Below, piece by piece: positions 1 to 8,495 of a stretch of 36,111 nt of DNA; the first letter of the stretch is position 1; every line of letters begins with the position of its first letter. The position numbers and the translations under genes are program-made. The notes below the pieces were generated by a model, which was not told the origin of the DNA, made no database searches, and saw only the letters and a list, made by a program, of their open reading frames with translations. Origin of the DNA: Coriobacteriales bacterium (GTDB lineage: Bacteria; Actinomycetota; Coriobacteriia; Coriobacteriales; JAEZZM01); NCBI GenBank assembly GCA_029983705.1, contig JASBYZ010000004.1, positions 1-36,111 on the forward strand, written 5' to 3'.

Positions 1-1
1 T

Positions 2-178
2 TCTTTACCAGCTGATAAGGTAGAAGCATTTGAGGATATCTTAGAGGCACATGAAGTACCTTACGCTGCAATTGGTAGTGTAGAAGGAAAAAGCCTATCA
101 ATTGAAGAGCTGCTTGAAGCCTCAATTGATGAGATGGATAAAGCCTATACAGGTGCATTTACTCAAATCATGAAATAA
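2..178 (+). CDS. C-terminus of an AIR-synthase-family protein, probably phosphoribosylformylglycinamidine synthase (partial)
   Basis: The reading frame is open from the left edge and ends in TAA at 176-178, giving the last 58 residues of a protein that begins outside the window. The visible part runs from an alpha helix into VPYAAIGSVEG and then LSIEELLEAS, ending in AYTGAFTQIMK. This 'xxIGxVxGxxLxI ... helix ... W/YxGx' pattern is typical of the C-terminal domain of AIR-synthase-related enzymes such as PurL, which makes FGAM in purine synthesis. With so little sequence the family call is moderate and the exact enzyme is an inference. It converges on the ABC permease gene, with only 27 bases between the stop codons. 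Confidence 0.5.
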   Translation, partial: SLPADKVEAFEDILEAHEVPYAAIGSVEGKSLSIEELLEASIDEMDKAYTGAFTQIMK

Positions 179-187
179 GTATACATT

Positions 188-223
188 CTGAAGGTTGTAA
201 CTTTACTAGTCTACAGCCTTCAG
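188..223. terminator. Hairpin between convergent genes, possible weak terminator
   Basis: A 12-base-pair stem, CTGAAGGTTGTA (188-199) with TACAGCCTTCAG (212-223), one pair being G-U, sits between the convergent stop codons. The permease stop codon (206-208) lies in its loop. Neither side has a clear T-run, so intrinsic termination is uncertain; it may act as a two-sided 3' end structure. Confidence 0.35.
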
Positions 224-3200
224 TGAACTTACCATATCGATCTTCTTTAATTTTCTTGTCATAAATCCGCAGACTATAAAGGTAAATATAAGAGTAATAA
301 CCACGGCATAAAGGTAGCTCAGTGGCTCAATTTCTCTAATAAACATCAAGTAGTCTATCTCTGCAGACCTCATAATAAAGGTACAAAGCAGCTTACCTAG
401 GGGCAGTCCTACTATGATTCCTATTATTGAGAGGATAATAGTTTCTCTAAATACGTAGGAGTAAACCTCTTTATCAAAAAATCCTAAGACTTTTATAGTT
501 GCAATTTCGCTTCTGCGCTCTTCTACATTTATGTTAGTAAGGTTGTAGAGGACGATAAAGGCAAGGGTACCTGATACAAAGATGATAAGCACAACGAGCA
601 TATCAAGGGATTGAGTAAGATTAGAATAGCTTTTACCGAGCTCATCAGGGAAGCTTACTGAACTTATAGCTTCGCTTTCTTTAAGCTCACTTGCTTTTTG
701 ATATCTGTGTTCAATATCTTTATCCATATTTAATATGACATTGTAGTCAGCGCGTTCACCAAAAATTTTTGTATAACTCTCTTGCGTCATAAAGATGTAG
801 TGACCTACATAAAACTTAGCAATGTCATCCACTTGCACCTGGTATTTCTCCTCATCTGCACCAAGGGAGAGTTCAAAGCTGTCACCTGCACTTAAAAGGA
901 GGTTTTCTGCAAGTTTTTGAGTGAGGATAATCTCAGAGTTTTTAAGGCTGAGCTTCTCGCCCGTTTGATAGTCAACGAGATTAAAAAACTTATTAAGCTC
1001 ATCGGCATCCTTAAATACCGTAATGGTAACATCGCGCATAATACCTGAGTCTTCAGTATCTTTATCAAGTGAATCAGAGCGAGCATCCCTCATTTGAGCT
1101 TGTACGCTAATGCCCGTGCGCGCTGATTCTCCGCCTGAGGTAAATGGAATGTCTTTTGGGTCTCCTGTTGAATTTTGGGCAATTGCCGATACATTAGCAA
1201 CAAAGTCCCAACTCTTGCTATCGTAAAGCTCTTCCATAGCTTGAGCTGCCAAAGAGTCATCTTGAGCAGTCTTTGCCTTAGGATCTGCTGCAGTGTCGAC
1301 GCCAACAATCTGGTTATACTGCAAAATATTATTGTAGTGGCGTGGGATAAAGTCTTTGAGCGCATCTCCAATACCAAAGCCAATAAGTAAGAGGGCAGTG
1401 CATCCAGCTATTCCAATTACCGTCATAATCATGCGCTTTTTATATCTAAAGAGGTTTCTTGCAGTCACTTTAGAGGTAAAACTAATGTGGTTCCAAATGA
1501 TTGGGATTCTCTCTAAAAGTATGCGTTTACCAGGCTTTGGCGCACGAGGAAGCATGAGCGTTGAAGGACGCTCTGAGAGGGTGAGGCGAGCAGAGGCCCA
1601 GGTAGCACCCATAGCAATTGCTACAGAGAGCACAAAGGCAACAATCATATCTTTTGCATGGGGCTCAACTAAAAATGGGAGCTCCATGTACATGGTTTTA
1701 TACGACATCCATATAACATGGGGCAAGATATAGATACCAAGGGCTATACCAAGGCCTGCTCCAAAGGCGGATGCTAAAAAGGCAAAGAGCAAGTATTTAG
1801 TAGAAATTCTTGAGTTAGAATATCCCAGCGCCTTAAGCGTTCCTATTTCAATACGCTCAGACTCAACCATACGGGTCATGGTGGTAAGGGAAACAAGGGC
1901 TGCAACTAAGAAAAAGAAGACAGGAAACATAGCAGTAATATTAGTCATGCGTTCTGCATTTGCCTCATAGGTTGCATAGGATGGGTTTGCAGATCTACCT
2001 AATACATACCAAAGCGCATCTGGTATATCTTTTAAATCTTCTCGTGCAGAGTCTAACTTATTTTGTTCTGCTTCAAGCTTATTGAGGGTATCTTTTTTGT
2101 TCTTTTGATACTCTGCTAGACCTTCTTCATAATCTTTCTTGCCCTGTTCAAGTTCTGTCTTTGACGAGGTGATTTTAGACTCTGCTGCCTTAAGGTCTTT
2201 CATACCTTGAGAAATTTTTTGTGCAGCTTCTGCTCGTCCGTTCTCAAGATCAGCGCGCGCATTTTCAAGTTTAGCCTTTGCTTCATCAAACTCTTGAGCA
2301 CCCTGTCTAATTTGAGAAATACCATCATCAATTTGTTTGAGTCCTGAGCTGGCCTCTGCATATTTGGCGTCAAGCATTGATTTAGAGATACCTTGTGCTT
2401 CTATCTGTGCGATACCTTCATTAATTTGAGCAAGCCCATCCTCTGCTTGAGCCTTTGATGCATCATATGTTTTTTGAGCTTCAGCTTTTTTGGCTTTTAA
2501 AGCGTCAAGATTTGCTTGAGCTTCTGCAAGCCTCTTTTGTCTGTTAGCTTCTGCTAAAGCAAGGTCGGGTTCAGACTCTGGCTGAGGTTTTTCATCAGCA
2601 GTGTCAGAGGCATTAGTAGATGGATCTGGAGTAGGAGGTGTATGAGGTAAAAACTCCGATGCAGGAGCCTTCTTTATATCCTCAATCGCTTTTTCTGCTT
2701 GAGCAATGCCAGAATCAAGTTGAGAGAGTTGAGCGCTTCCAGCATCAAGCTGGCTTTGTACCTGAGCTTTTTTAGCTTTTAGTTCAGCTAAGGTATCAAG
2801 CGCTTTATAGCCTTGTTCTATCTGATCTATGCCGTCTAATACTTCTTGACGCCTATCTAAGAGACCAGGTAGTTTAGAGAGCCCTTCTTCTACCTTAGGA
2901 CGATTAGCCTCAAGTTCTGCCTCTCCATCTATAATTTGTTGTTCAGCATCTTGCAGCTTTGCATTAGCATTGTTTTCTTCTTGTCTGAGTGTAGCCCAGC
3001 CATCTTTAACCTTTTGCTCGCCGTCCCGAAGCTCTTTTGTACCAGATTCAATTTTTGCTTGAGCGTCTTTCAGTTTTTGTTGAGCCTCATCAAGTTTGTT
3101 TTGAGCCTCAGCCTTTGCATCATCAAGTTCTGCTTGTCCATCTTCAATTTTTTTAAGCGCCTTTGAATGCACCTCTTCTTGGCGCAGGTCCTCACGCTTT

Positions 3201-3988
3201 TGTCCAAGTTTTTTTAAGGCAAGTTCTGCGTCTTTTACAGCACTATCGTATTCATCGCTATACGCAAGAGTCTCTTTAGCACCTTTAGCAGTAGCAAAGA
3301 TATCGGTATAAACCTCAGTATCCTTGTATGAATCAAAGCCTAGATAACCATAGTTTGTAAAGGTGGTGCCCGTGTCAGGAGATACGCCATAACTATCGCT
3401 AATAAATTCAGGGGAGGCAATAAAGCCCACAATAGTAAAGGTGTCAGTGACAAAATAATCTTCTGGCTTATCGTGGCCTACGATACTTGAAACTGAGAGC
3501 TTATCGCCCAGCTTAAGACTGCCGTTAATATTTGAGATGACTATCTCGTCTGGCTTTTCTGGGAGTCTACCCTCTAAAATTCTTAAGCGATTTACATAGT
3601 TTGGAAACTCTTGATCTAAACCCTGTTCACGCGCGCGCTCAAATTGACGTGCGATATCCATATCAATGCCTTCAAGTGAAAGTTGAACAGACTTAGAGCC
3701 GTGACTTAAGCTCACCTCGTTTAAGATGACCGGACTTGCACCTTCAATCTCGTCGAGCTCTCTAATTGCTTGAAGATCATCATCAACAAGGCCAAGGGTG
3801 GAGGTCACCCTGAAGTCAATCATGTTAAGTTTGTCGTAGTATTCATCGGCAGAGGTGTGCATGTCTGGAACAAACATGCGAAGACCTGCAAACACACCAG
3901 CACCTAGCGCAATTATGGCAAAAAGCGCCAAAAATCGAGAGAGATGCTCTATTATAGAGCGCCAAATATTTTTAGTAAAGGCACTCAA
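206..3988 (-). CDS. ABC transporter permease, FtsX/MacB type, with a very long coiled-coil insertion
   Basis: Predicted permease of 1260 residues that pairs with the ATPase encoded just upstream. The N-terminus has one membrane helix (about residues 10-37) followed by a MacB-type periplasmic-like domain. Residues about 240-660 are almost entirely Glu/Lys/Ala/Gln heptad-like repeats, broken near 445-480 by a Pro/Thr/Ser/Glu-rich linker. Then come two FtsX membrane blocks: one begins near AMFPVFFFLVAALVSL and carries the typical EIGTLKALGYS cytosolic motif; the other near the C-terminus carries EIATIKVLGFF. The start is TTG at 3988, three bases after the ATPase stop. Related large FtsX permeases with extracytoplasmic coiled coils occur in Gram-positive bacteria; they are mechanotransducers or exporters rather than classical transporters. 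Substrate unknown. Confidence 0.9.
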   Translation of the reverse strand: MSAFTKNIWRSIIEHLSRFLALFAIIALGAGVFAGLRMFVPDMHTSADEYYDKLNMIDFRVTSTLGLVDDDLQAIRELDEIEGASPVILNEVSLSHGSKSVQLSLEGIDMDIARQFERAREQGLDQEFPNYVNRLRILEGRLPEKPDEIVISNINGSLKLGDKLSVSSIVGHDKPEDYFVTDTFTIVGFIASPEFISDSYGVSPDTGTTFTNYGYLGFDSYKDTEVYTDIFATAKGAKETLAYSDEYDSAVKDAELALKKLGQKREDLRQEEVHSKALKKIEDGQAELDDAKAEAQNKLDEAQQKLKDAQAKIESGTKELRDGEQKVKDGWATLRQEENNANAKLQDAEQQIIDGEAELEANRPKVEEGLSKLPGLLDRRQEVLDGIDQIEQGYKALDTLAELKAKKAQVQSQLDAGSAQLSQLDSGIAQAEKAIEDIKKAPASEFLPHTPPTPDPSTNASDTADEKPQPESEPDLALAEANRQKRLAEAQANLDALKAKKAEAQKTYDASKAQAEDGLAQINEGIAQIEAQGISKSMLDAKYAEASSGLKQIDDGISQIRQGAQEFDEAKAKLENARADLENGRAEAAQKISQGMKDLKAAESKITSSKTELEQGKKDYEEGLAEYQKNKKDTLNKLEAEQNKLDSAREDLKDIPDALWYVLGRSANPSYATYEANAERMTNITAMFPVFFFLVAALVSLTTMTRMVESERIEIGTLKALGYSNSRISTKYLLFAFLASAFGAGLGIALGIYILPHVIWMSYKTMYMELPFLVEPHAKDMIVAFVLSVAIAMGATWASARLTLSERPSTLMLPRAPKPGKRILLERIPIIWNHISFTSKVTARNLFRYKKRMIMTVIGIAGCTALLLIGFGIGDALKDFIPRHYNNILQYNQIVGVDTAADPKAKTAQDDSLAAQAMEELYDSKSWDFVANVSAIAQNSTGDPKDIPFTSGGESARTGISVQAQMRDARSDSLDKDTEDSGIMRDVTITVFKDADELNKFFNLVDYQTGEKLSLKNSEIILTQKLAENLLLSAGDSFELSLGADEEKYQVQVDDIAKFYVGHYIFMTQESYTKIFGERADYNVILNMDKDIEHRYQKASELKESEAISSVSFPDELGKSYSNLTQSLDMLVVLIIFVSGTLAFIVLYNLTNINVEERRSEIATIKVLGFFDKEVYSYVFRETIILSIIGIIVGLPLGKLLCTFIMRSAEIDYLMFIREIEPLSYLYAVVITLIFTFIVCGFMTRKLKKIDMVSSLKAVD

Positions 3989-3991
3989 AGT

Positions 3992-4693
3992 CTACCACTC
4001 AACCTCTTCTGCACTTTGAGGATGTTCATTTGTAAACATTTCAGAAACTTTGCCGTTGTGTATTTTGATTACTCTGTCTGCAATAGGAATAAAGGCGTTA
4101 TTGTGAGTAATGACTACAACCGTTTTACCAAAGTTTTTACATACGTCTTGCAAGAGTTTTAAGATTTCTTTACCTGTTTTATAATCAAGAGCTCCTGTAG
4201 GCTCATCTGCTAAAAGAAGGGAAGGGTTTTTTGCTATTGCGCGAGCAATTGCTACACGCTGTTGCTCACCTCCGGATAGCTGAGAAGGGAAGTTATCAAG
4301 CCTGTGTCCAAGCCCCACTCTTTCAAGCGTTTCTTTAGGGTCAAGTGGGTCTTTACAAATCTGAGATGCAAGCTCTATATTTTCAAGCGCAGTAAGATTT
4401 TGCACTAGGTTATAAAACTGAAAAACAAAGCCTACGCTATCTCTTCTATAGTAGGTGAGCTCTTTTTCAGAGTATTGAACTATATCTTCATCGTTTACCA
4501 GGATTTGACCACTTGTTGCACTATCCATACCTCCAAGGAGATTTAAGACAGTAGTTTTACCGGCACCAGATGGACCTACAACGATAACAAATTCGCCTGC
4601 TTCAATCTCAAAATTAACACCGTTTACAGCGTTAATTTCTGTCTCTCCCATTTGATAGGTTTTTATGACATCTTTAAATTGAACAAGTGGCAT
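3992..4693 (-). CDS. ABC transporter ATP-binding protein, LolD/MacB-FtsE type
   Basis: A 233-residue nucleotide-binding subunit. It has Walker A GPSGAGKT (residues 40-47), the LSGGEQQR signature (139-146), Walker B LLLADEP followed by the D-loop TGALD (about 159-170), and the switch His in VVITHNN. The subgroup is that of MacB/LolD/YknY ATPases, which energise FtsX-type permeases. It is first in a two-gene minus-strand operon with the coiled-coil permease, with a three-base gap. The start is ATG at 4693; the Shine-Dalgarno sequence is weak (GAAAG). The upstream 181 bases are shared with the divergent PH-domain operon. Export or envelope remodelling, possibly antimicrobial-peptide related, is an inference. 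Confidence 0.92.
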   Translation of the reverse strand: MPLVQFKDVIKTYQMGETEINAVNGVNFEIEAGEFVIVVGPSGAGKTTVLNLLGGMDSATSGQILVNDEDIVQYSEKELTYYRRDSVGFVFQFYNLVQNLTALENIELASQICKDPLDPKETLERVGLGHRLDNFPSQLSGGEQQRVAIARAIAKNPSLLLADEPTGALDYKTGKEILKLLQDVCKNFGKTVVVITHNNAFIPIADRVIKIHNGKVSEMFTNEHPQSAEEVEW

Positions 4694-4874
4694 AGCATAA
4701 CTTTCTAATTTGAAGATTTAAGCCTGTTTTTGCAGCTAGCTTGTATGTTATATATCTCTTAAGCGGTAAATATAAACGTCTATACAAATTGTTACATAAT
4801 TGAAACGCAAATGTTAATGAGCTTTGATAAGCTTGATACAAAGTAGGCAAAATCATTATGAAAGGTTGAAGGCC

Positions 4875-5360
4875 ATGCGTGCACTTCCTTCCCAGAGTTT
4901 GGATTCAAAAATTATAAAGGTATGGCGTATCAGTGCGATTATTAGCGCAGTTGTACTCTTTATCTTTTTAGCCATAGGATGGGCGGTCTTAGTTTTTGCT
5001 CTTGAGCTAAACCCAGTACTTATAGCCCTCATTGCACTTACACTGCTTATTTTATATTTGGTGCTTGAGCTTTTTATCTTACCTAAGCTGAGATACAGTA
5101 GATGGAAGTATGAGGTAAATACTACTGAGATAGACATCTTACGAGGAATTTTTTGGAGAACTAGAACCGTCATTCCTTTGGTGCGTGTTCAAAATGTTGA
5201 AACTAATCAGGGCCCAATTATGAGAAACTTTGGCCTTTCAGAAGTTGAAATTTTTACAGCAGGAAGCTCCTATACCATCCCAGGCCTTGATAGAGAAACT
5301 GCAGATCAGCTCCGTGACCGCGTTGCGGTGCTTGCTCGTATTGCTCAAGAGGATGTGTAA
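4875..5360 (+). CDS. PH domain-containing membrane protein, YdbS-like
   Basis: A 161-residue protein with two adjacent membrane helices (about residues 19-65), then a bacterial PH (bPH2) domain with the typical pattern YSRWKYEV..TEIDILRGIFWR and PLVRVQNVETNQGPIMRNFGLS. An in-frame TTG at 4824 would add 17 residues, but the ATG at 4875 is preferred because GAAAGG lies nine bases upstream and the family usually begins just before the hydrophobic pair. The next gene, with more bPH2 domains, starts three bases after the stop, the usual YdbS-YdbT arrangement. In Bacillus subtilis that pair is linked to resistance to bacteriocin-like compounds; the molecular role is not known. Confidence 0.85.
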   Translation: MRALPSQSLDSKIIKVWRISAIISAVVLFIFLAIGWAVLVFALELNPVLIALIALTLLILYLVLELFILPKLRYSRWKYEVNTTEIDILRGIFWRTRTVIPLVRVQNVETNQGPIMRNFGLSEVEIFTAGSSYTIPGLDRETADQLRDRVAVLARIAQEDV

Positions 5361-5363
5361 GAG

Positions 5364-7397
5364 ATGTCTGAGCAACAACAAGAGCCACAAAATAAGTCCT
5401 ATCAGGTAAATTTTTATGACGATAAGGGCAATTTAGTTGGGCAGCAGGAGTATAACTCAAGTCCTTCTGAGGTACCTCAATCAAACCCTAGCCAGGACTT
5501 TATAAGTAAGCATATTAGCCAAGAAGAACGAGATAACTTTTTTACTCTGCAAACAAGTGCAAGTAAAGATGGGGTAATATCACCTGGCCAGCACCAGGCG
5601 CACCCGCTTTCACTGATAGCAGGTTCACTTCAGGGTGCAGCTTCCACGGCAATCGTGTTCATAATTTTGTTTTTTACAAATCCTATTGGGCTTTTTGCGC
5701 TTGTACCACTTGCCTTCTTTTTTGTACTTACGCTTGTATTTACCTTTGCTTCGTACAAATTTAATACCTTTGAGCTTACTGATAGTGGCCTAAGACTTAG
5801 AGAGGGCATTATCTTTAAGAGCGACAAACAGATTCCTTACGAGAAAATTCATGCGGTAAATACTGAACAAGCGGTTATAGATAGAATCTTGGGACTTGCT
5901 AAAGTTACCCTTGAAACTGCAAGTAATACTAATAGTGTTGCTAAGGTGTCTTATCTTAAAAAATCTGATGCAGAAGTTTTAAAGCACGAGCTTTTTAAGA
6001 GAAAAGTTCATGCACTACAGGGTGATGAGGGAAGTCAAGGCGCATCTGAGGCTGAAGAAATAGCTCAGATGGCTGAGGCAGATCCAACCATTGCTGCGGC
6101 ACTTGCGCAAAAGGCAGATGCAAAAGATTCAAGCATCTCTGATACCGTAAGTAAGCTTGGGAAAATTGACGGAGTTTTTGCAGGGGAGAGCTTTGACTAT
6201 AATGAGCCGGTACTCTATGAGCATAAACTTACTAACAAAGAACTTTTGCTTACCGCCTTATCTGAGGCTTCAGCACTTGGTATTATCGCCGGTATTTTAG
6301 TCTTTGGACTCAACCTCTTTGGTCAATTTTCTTCATTTTTAGATGACTTTTTTGATAAGCAAATCCTTGAACTTGAAAACTTTTTAGAAAACCCCAATGT
6401 TTTAGATATTGTAATATCTTTCCTCCCGCACATAATTATTGCGCTCTTGGGCTCAATCGTGCTGTTTTGGATTATCTCAACTGTGATTAATGTGCTTATG
6501 TACGGAGGCTTTAGCGTTACTAGAAAGTCTAATTACTTTGAGGTGCAAAGAGGCCTTCTTGCAAGAAGGAGCAAAACTATTGTTCTTAATAGAGTTCAAG
6601 CGGTGCGTATGAAGCAAGGCTTTATAAGAAGACGCATTGGCTACACGCAGGTATCTGTGGTTACAGTTTCACAGGGCTTAGCTAGTGAAACAGCAGACGA
6701 TGCTAACGAAAACGGAATGGTAAATTCTTCTTTAATTCACCCATTTATTAAAGAAAGTGAAGTTACTAACTTTTTACGTGAGGCACTACCTGAGTTTGCT
6801 GAGATTCCATTTGAAGAAGAGTTAGAAAAGCTCCCTGGTGCAGCTTTAAGGCGCGGCATTTTAAGAAAAATTTATATGCTTCTCCTGAGCTTAATTCCAT
6901 TTGCAATATATTTCTATTTTTCAAAGTATATTCCAGAGGAAGTAAGCAGATACATTACGCCAATAATTATTGCTATTTATGCATTTGCTGCAATTGGCGA
7001 GATTATTAGTGCAATTTTACATTACAAACATGCACGCCTTGGGTTTATAGGCGAGCATTATGCAAGTGTTACTGGTGGACTTACTAAGATATATACAGCG
7101 CTTAATAGAAATAAAATTCAAGAAGCTTCATATACTCAAAATCCATTCCAAAGGCGCTTAGATCTTGCAAGCGTACGGCTTACAACTGCAGCCGGTGCAA
7201 CGTCTGATGCGTTTTTGTATACAAGGGATGCACGACTTGAACAGGCTCTAGAGATTTTTGAATGGGTACGTCCACGCTACGACAATACTGGTGAGGCTTT
7301 AAGAGAGCTTAATAAACAAAATCTCTTAAGCACAGAAGAAGAGCTTAAACTTGAGACGATTAGTGGAGAAGAAAAAGAAAAGTTTGACGAGGCATAA
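5364..7397 (+). CDS. PH domain-containing membrane protein, YdbT-like
   Basis: A 677-residue membrane protein with repeated bPH2 modules. A hydrophilic N-terminal region of about 75 residues precedes a helix pair (about 85-130) and the first PH domain (ELTDSGLRLREGIIFK, QIPYEKIHAVN). Residues about 200-270 form an acidic Ala-rich linker. A second helix pair (about 300-380) is followed by SNYFEVQRGLLARRS and VVLNRVQAVRMKQGFIRRRIG. A third helix pair (about 490-540) leads into YASVTGGLTKIYTALNRNKIQ. The length and triple organisation match YdbT-type proteins. It is cotranscribed with the YdbS-like gene (three-base gap) and faces the ABC exporter operon across a divergent intergenic region, so a joint envelope-defence role is possible but inferred. 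Confidence 0.85.
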   Translation: MSEQQQEPQNKSYQVNFYDDKGNLVGQQEYNSSPSEVPQSNPSQDFISKHISQEERDNFFTLQTSASKDGVISPGQHQAHPLSLIAGSLQGAASTAIVFIILFFTNPIGLFALVPLAFFFVLTLVFTFASYKFNTFELTDSGLRLREGIIFKSDKQIPYEKIHAVNTEQAVIDRILGLAKVTLETASNTNSVAKVSYLKKSDAEVLKHELFKRKVHALQGDEGSQGASEAEEIAQMAEADPTIAAALAQKADAKDSSISDTVSKLGKIDGVFAGESFDYNEPVLYEHKLTNKELLLTALSEASALGIIAGILVFGLNLFGQFSSFLDDFFDKQILELENFLENPNVLDIVISFLPHIIIALLGSIVLFWIISTVINVLMYGGFSVTRKSNYFEVQRGLLARRSKTIVLNRVQAVRMKQGFIRRRIGYTQVSVVTVSQGLASETADDANENGMVNSSLIHPFIKESEVTNFLREALPEFAEIPFEEELEKLPGAALRRGILRKIYMLLLSLIPFAIYFYFSKYIPEEVSRYITPIIIAIYAFAAIGEIISAILHYKHARLGFIGEHYASVTGGLTKIYTALNRNKIQEASYTQNPFQRRLDLASVRLTTAAGATSDAFLYTRDARLEQALEIFEWVRPRYDNTGEALRELNKQNLLSTEEELKLETISGEEKEKFDEA

Positions 7398-7462
7398 ATT
7401 TGCTTGAGATAGGACATAATGGGTCTTACAAGTAAAAACTATCAAACTTGGAGTGATAATAG

Positions 7463-7669
7463 ATGGCACAAACACAAATTAACATAGACGGTATGCACTG
7501 CCATGCATGTGAAATGCGCATTCAAGTTGCACTTGAGGATCTTGAGGGTGTAAGCAAGGCAGAGGCAAATCACGAAAGCGGACTTGCTGAGGTCGAGTAT
7601 GACGAGAGCAAAGTAAGCTTAGATGACATGATAAAAGCCATCGAGGACGAAGGCTTTAAGCTTGCCTAG
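7463..7669 (+). CDS. Heavy-metal-associated (HMA) domain protein, CopZ-like metallochaperone
   Basis: A 68-residue single HMA domain. The metal loop is GMHCHAC (residues 10-16, Cys13 and Cys16), followed by the helix and strand order of the fold and ending EDEGF near the C-terminus, as in CopZ. Such proteins bind Cu(I) or similar soft metals and hand them to P-type ATPases or repressors. No CopA ATPase or CsoR/CopY regulator is visible nearby, so it is an orphan chaperone here. A weak Shine-Dalgarno sequence (GGAG) precedes the ATG. The final codons overlap the start of the hemolysin III gene by eight bases, suggesting translational coupling. Confidence 0.88.
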   Translation: MAQTQINIDGMHCHACEMRIQVALEDLEGVSKAEANHESGLAEVEYDESKVSLDDMIKAIEDEGFKLA

Positions 7670-8348
7670 TCATGTACAAGTGCCTACTAAAAACGATTTA
7701 AAAGAGCAAGTAGCTAAAGTAGTTAAGCGTTATACCATTGGCGAAGAGATTTTTAATTCGGTAAGCCACGGTATTGGCGCTTTACTTTCAATAGCAGCCC
7801 TTGTGCTCTTAGTTGTTTTTTCTGTAGGAAAGCCAGGAGTATATCTATTAGCAGCGCTTGTATACAGCATATCAATGCTATTGGAATACACTGCATCCAC
7901 CTTATATCATGCAATTCAACACCCTAAAGCTAAGGCTGTATTTAGGGTGTTTGACCATGTATGCATCTATTTCTTAATAGCAGGAACCTACACTCCTTTT
8001 GCGCTTATAACCTTACAAGAGCATGGCGGAATATATATCTTTGCAGCTGTATGGATAATAGCTTTTGCCGGAATATTCCTTGAAGTCTTTTGGCGAGAAA
8101 AACCTAAGTGGGTTTCTGTAGTTATCTATCTTATAATGGGCTGGCTTGTTGTATTTAAGCTTCCTGAACTTGTAAGTGCACTTCCTACTGGAGGTTTAAT
8201 CTTACTTATAGTTGGTGGACTTGCGTATAGTATAGGCACTATTTTCTATTTACTTAAGAAGGTTCCATATATGCATTCTGTGTGGCATTTATTTGTGCTT
8301 GCAGGATCTATATTTCAGTTTTTCTCAATTTTACTCTTTGTTTATTAG
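7662..8348 (+). CDS. Hemolysin III family (PAQR-related) membrane protein
   Basis: A 228-residue protein with about seven membrane helices. It shows hemolysin III/PAQR hallmarks: an early EEIFNSVSHGIGALLS segment, then LEYTASTLYHAIQH and FDHVCIYFLIAGTYTPF, and a late histidine segment MHSVWHLFVLAGS, which together supply the conserved Ser, Asp and His residues of the predicted metal site. TTG at 7662 is taken as the start because GAAGG lies eight bases upstream; an alternative GTG at 7680 would shorten it by six residues. It overlaps the metallochaperone gene by eight bases. Despite the name, cytolytic activity should not be assumed; a membrane hydrolase or membrane-homeostasis role is the family expectation. 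Confidence 0.88.
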   Translation: MPSHVQVPTKNDLKEQVAKVVKRYTIGEEIFNSVSHGIGALLSIAALVLLVVFSVGKPGVYLLAALVYSISMLLEYTASTLYHAIQHPKAKAVFRVFDHVCIYFLIAGTYTPFALITLQEHGGIYIFAAVWIIAFAGIFLEVFWREKPKWVSVVIYLIMGWLVVFKLPELVSALPTGGLILLIVGGLAYSIGTIFYLLKKVPYMHSVWHLFVLAGSIFQFFSILLFVY

Positions 8349-8418
8349 TTAATATAGGTATAGATAGTCAGTCAACTGGAGAAATGTATTTAAAGCTTGA
8401 AAATAAATAAAACGCGCC

Positions 8419-8446
8419 TTAGTTAATGGTAAATTACCTATATACT
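8419..8446 (+). promoter_or_regulatory. Candidate promoter of the CNNM/CorC gene
   Basis: TTAGTT (8419-8424) and TATACT (8441-8446) are spaced by 16 bases, giving a 5' leader of roughly 40 bases. The -35 is poor and the following start codon lacks an obvious Shine-Dalgarno sequence. Confidence 0.3.
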
Positions 8447-8495
8447 AACTAGCATAAGATTTATACGTTTATTTAAGGTAGTTGATAATTTCTAG

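Noticed and set aside
1175..3166. Plus-strand open frames opposite the ABC permease
   Set aside because: They are antisense to a clear gene, and the one at 2936-3166 is low-complexity sequence caused by the coiled-coil codons.
8345..8455. Imperfect inverted repeat between TAGTTAATATAGGTAT and the ACCTATATACTAACTA region
   Set aside because: AT-rich, mismatched and about 75 bases apart; could arise by chance.
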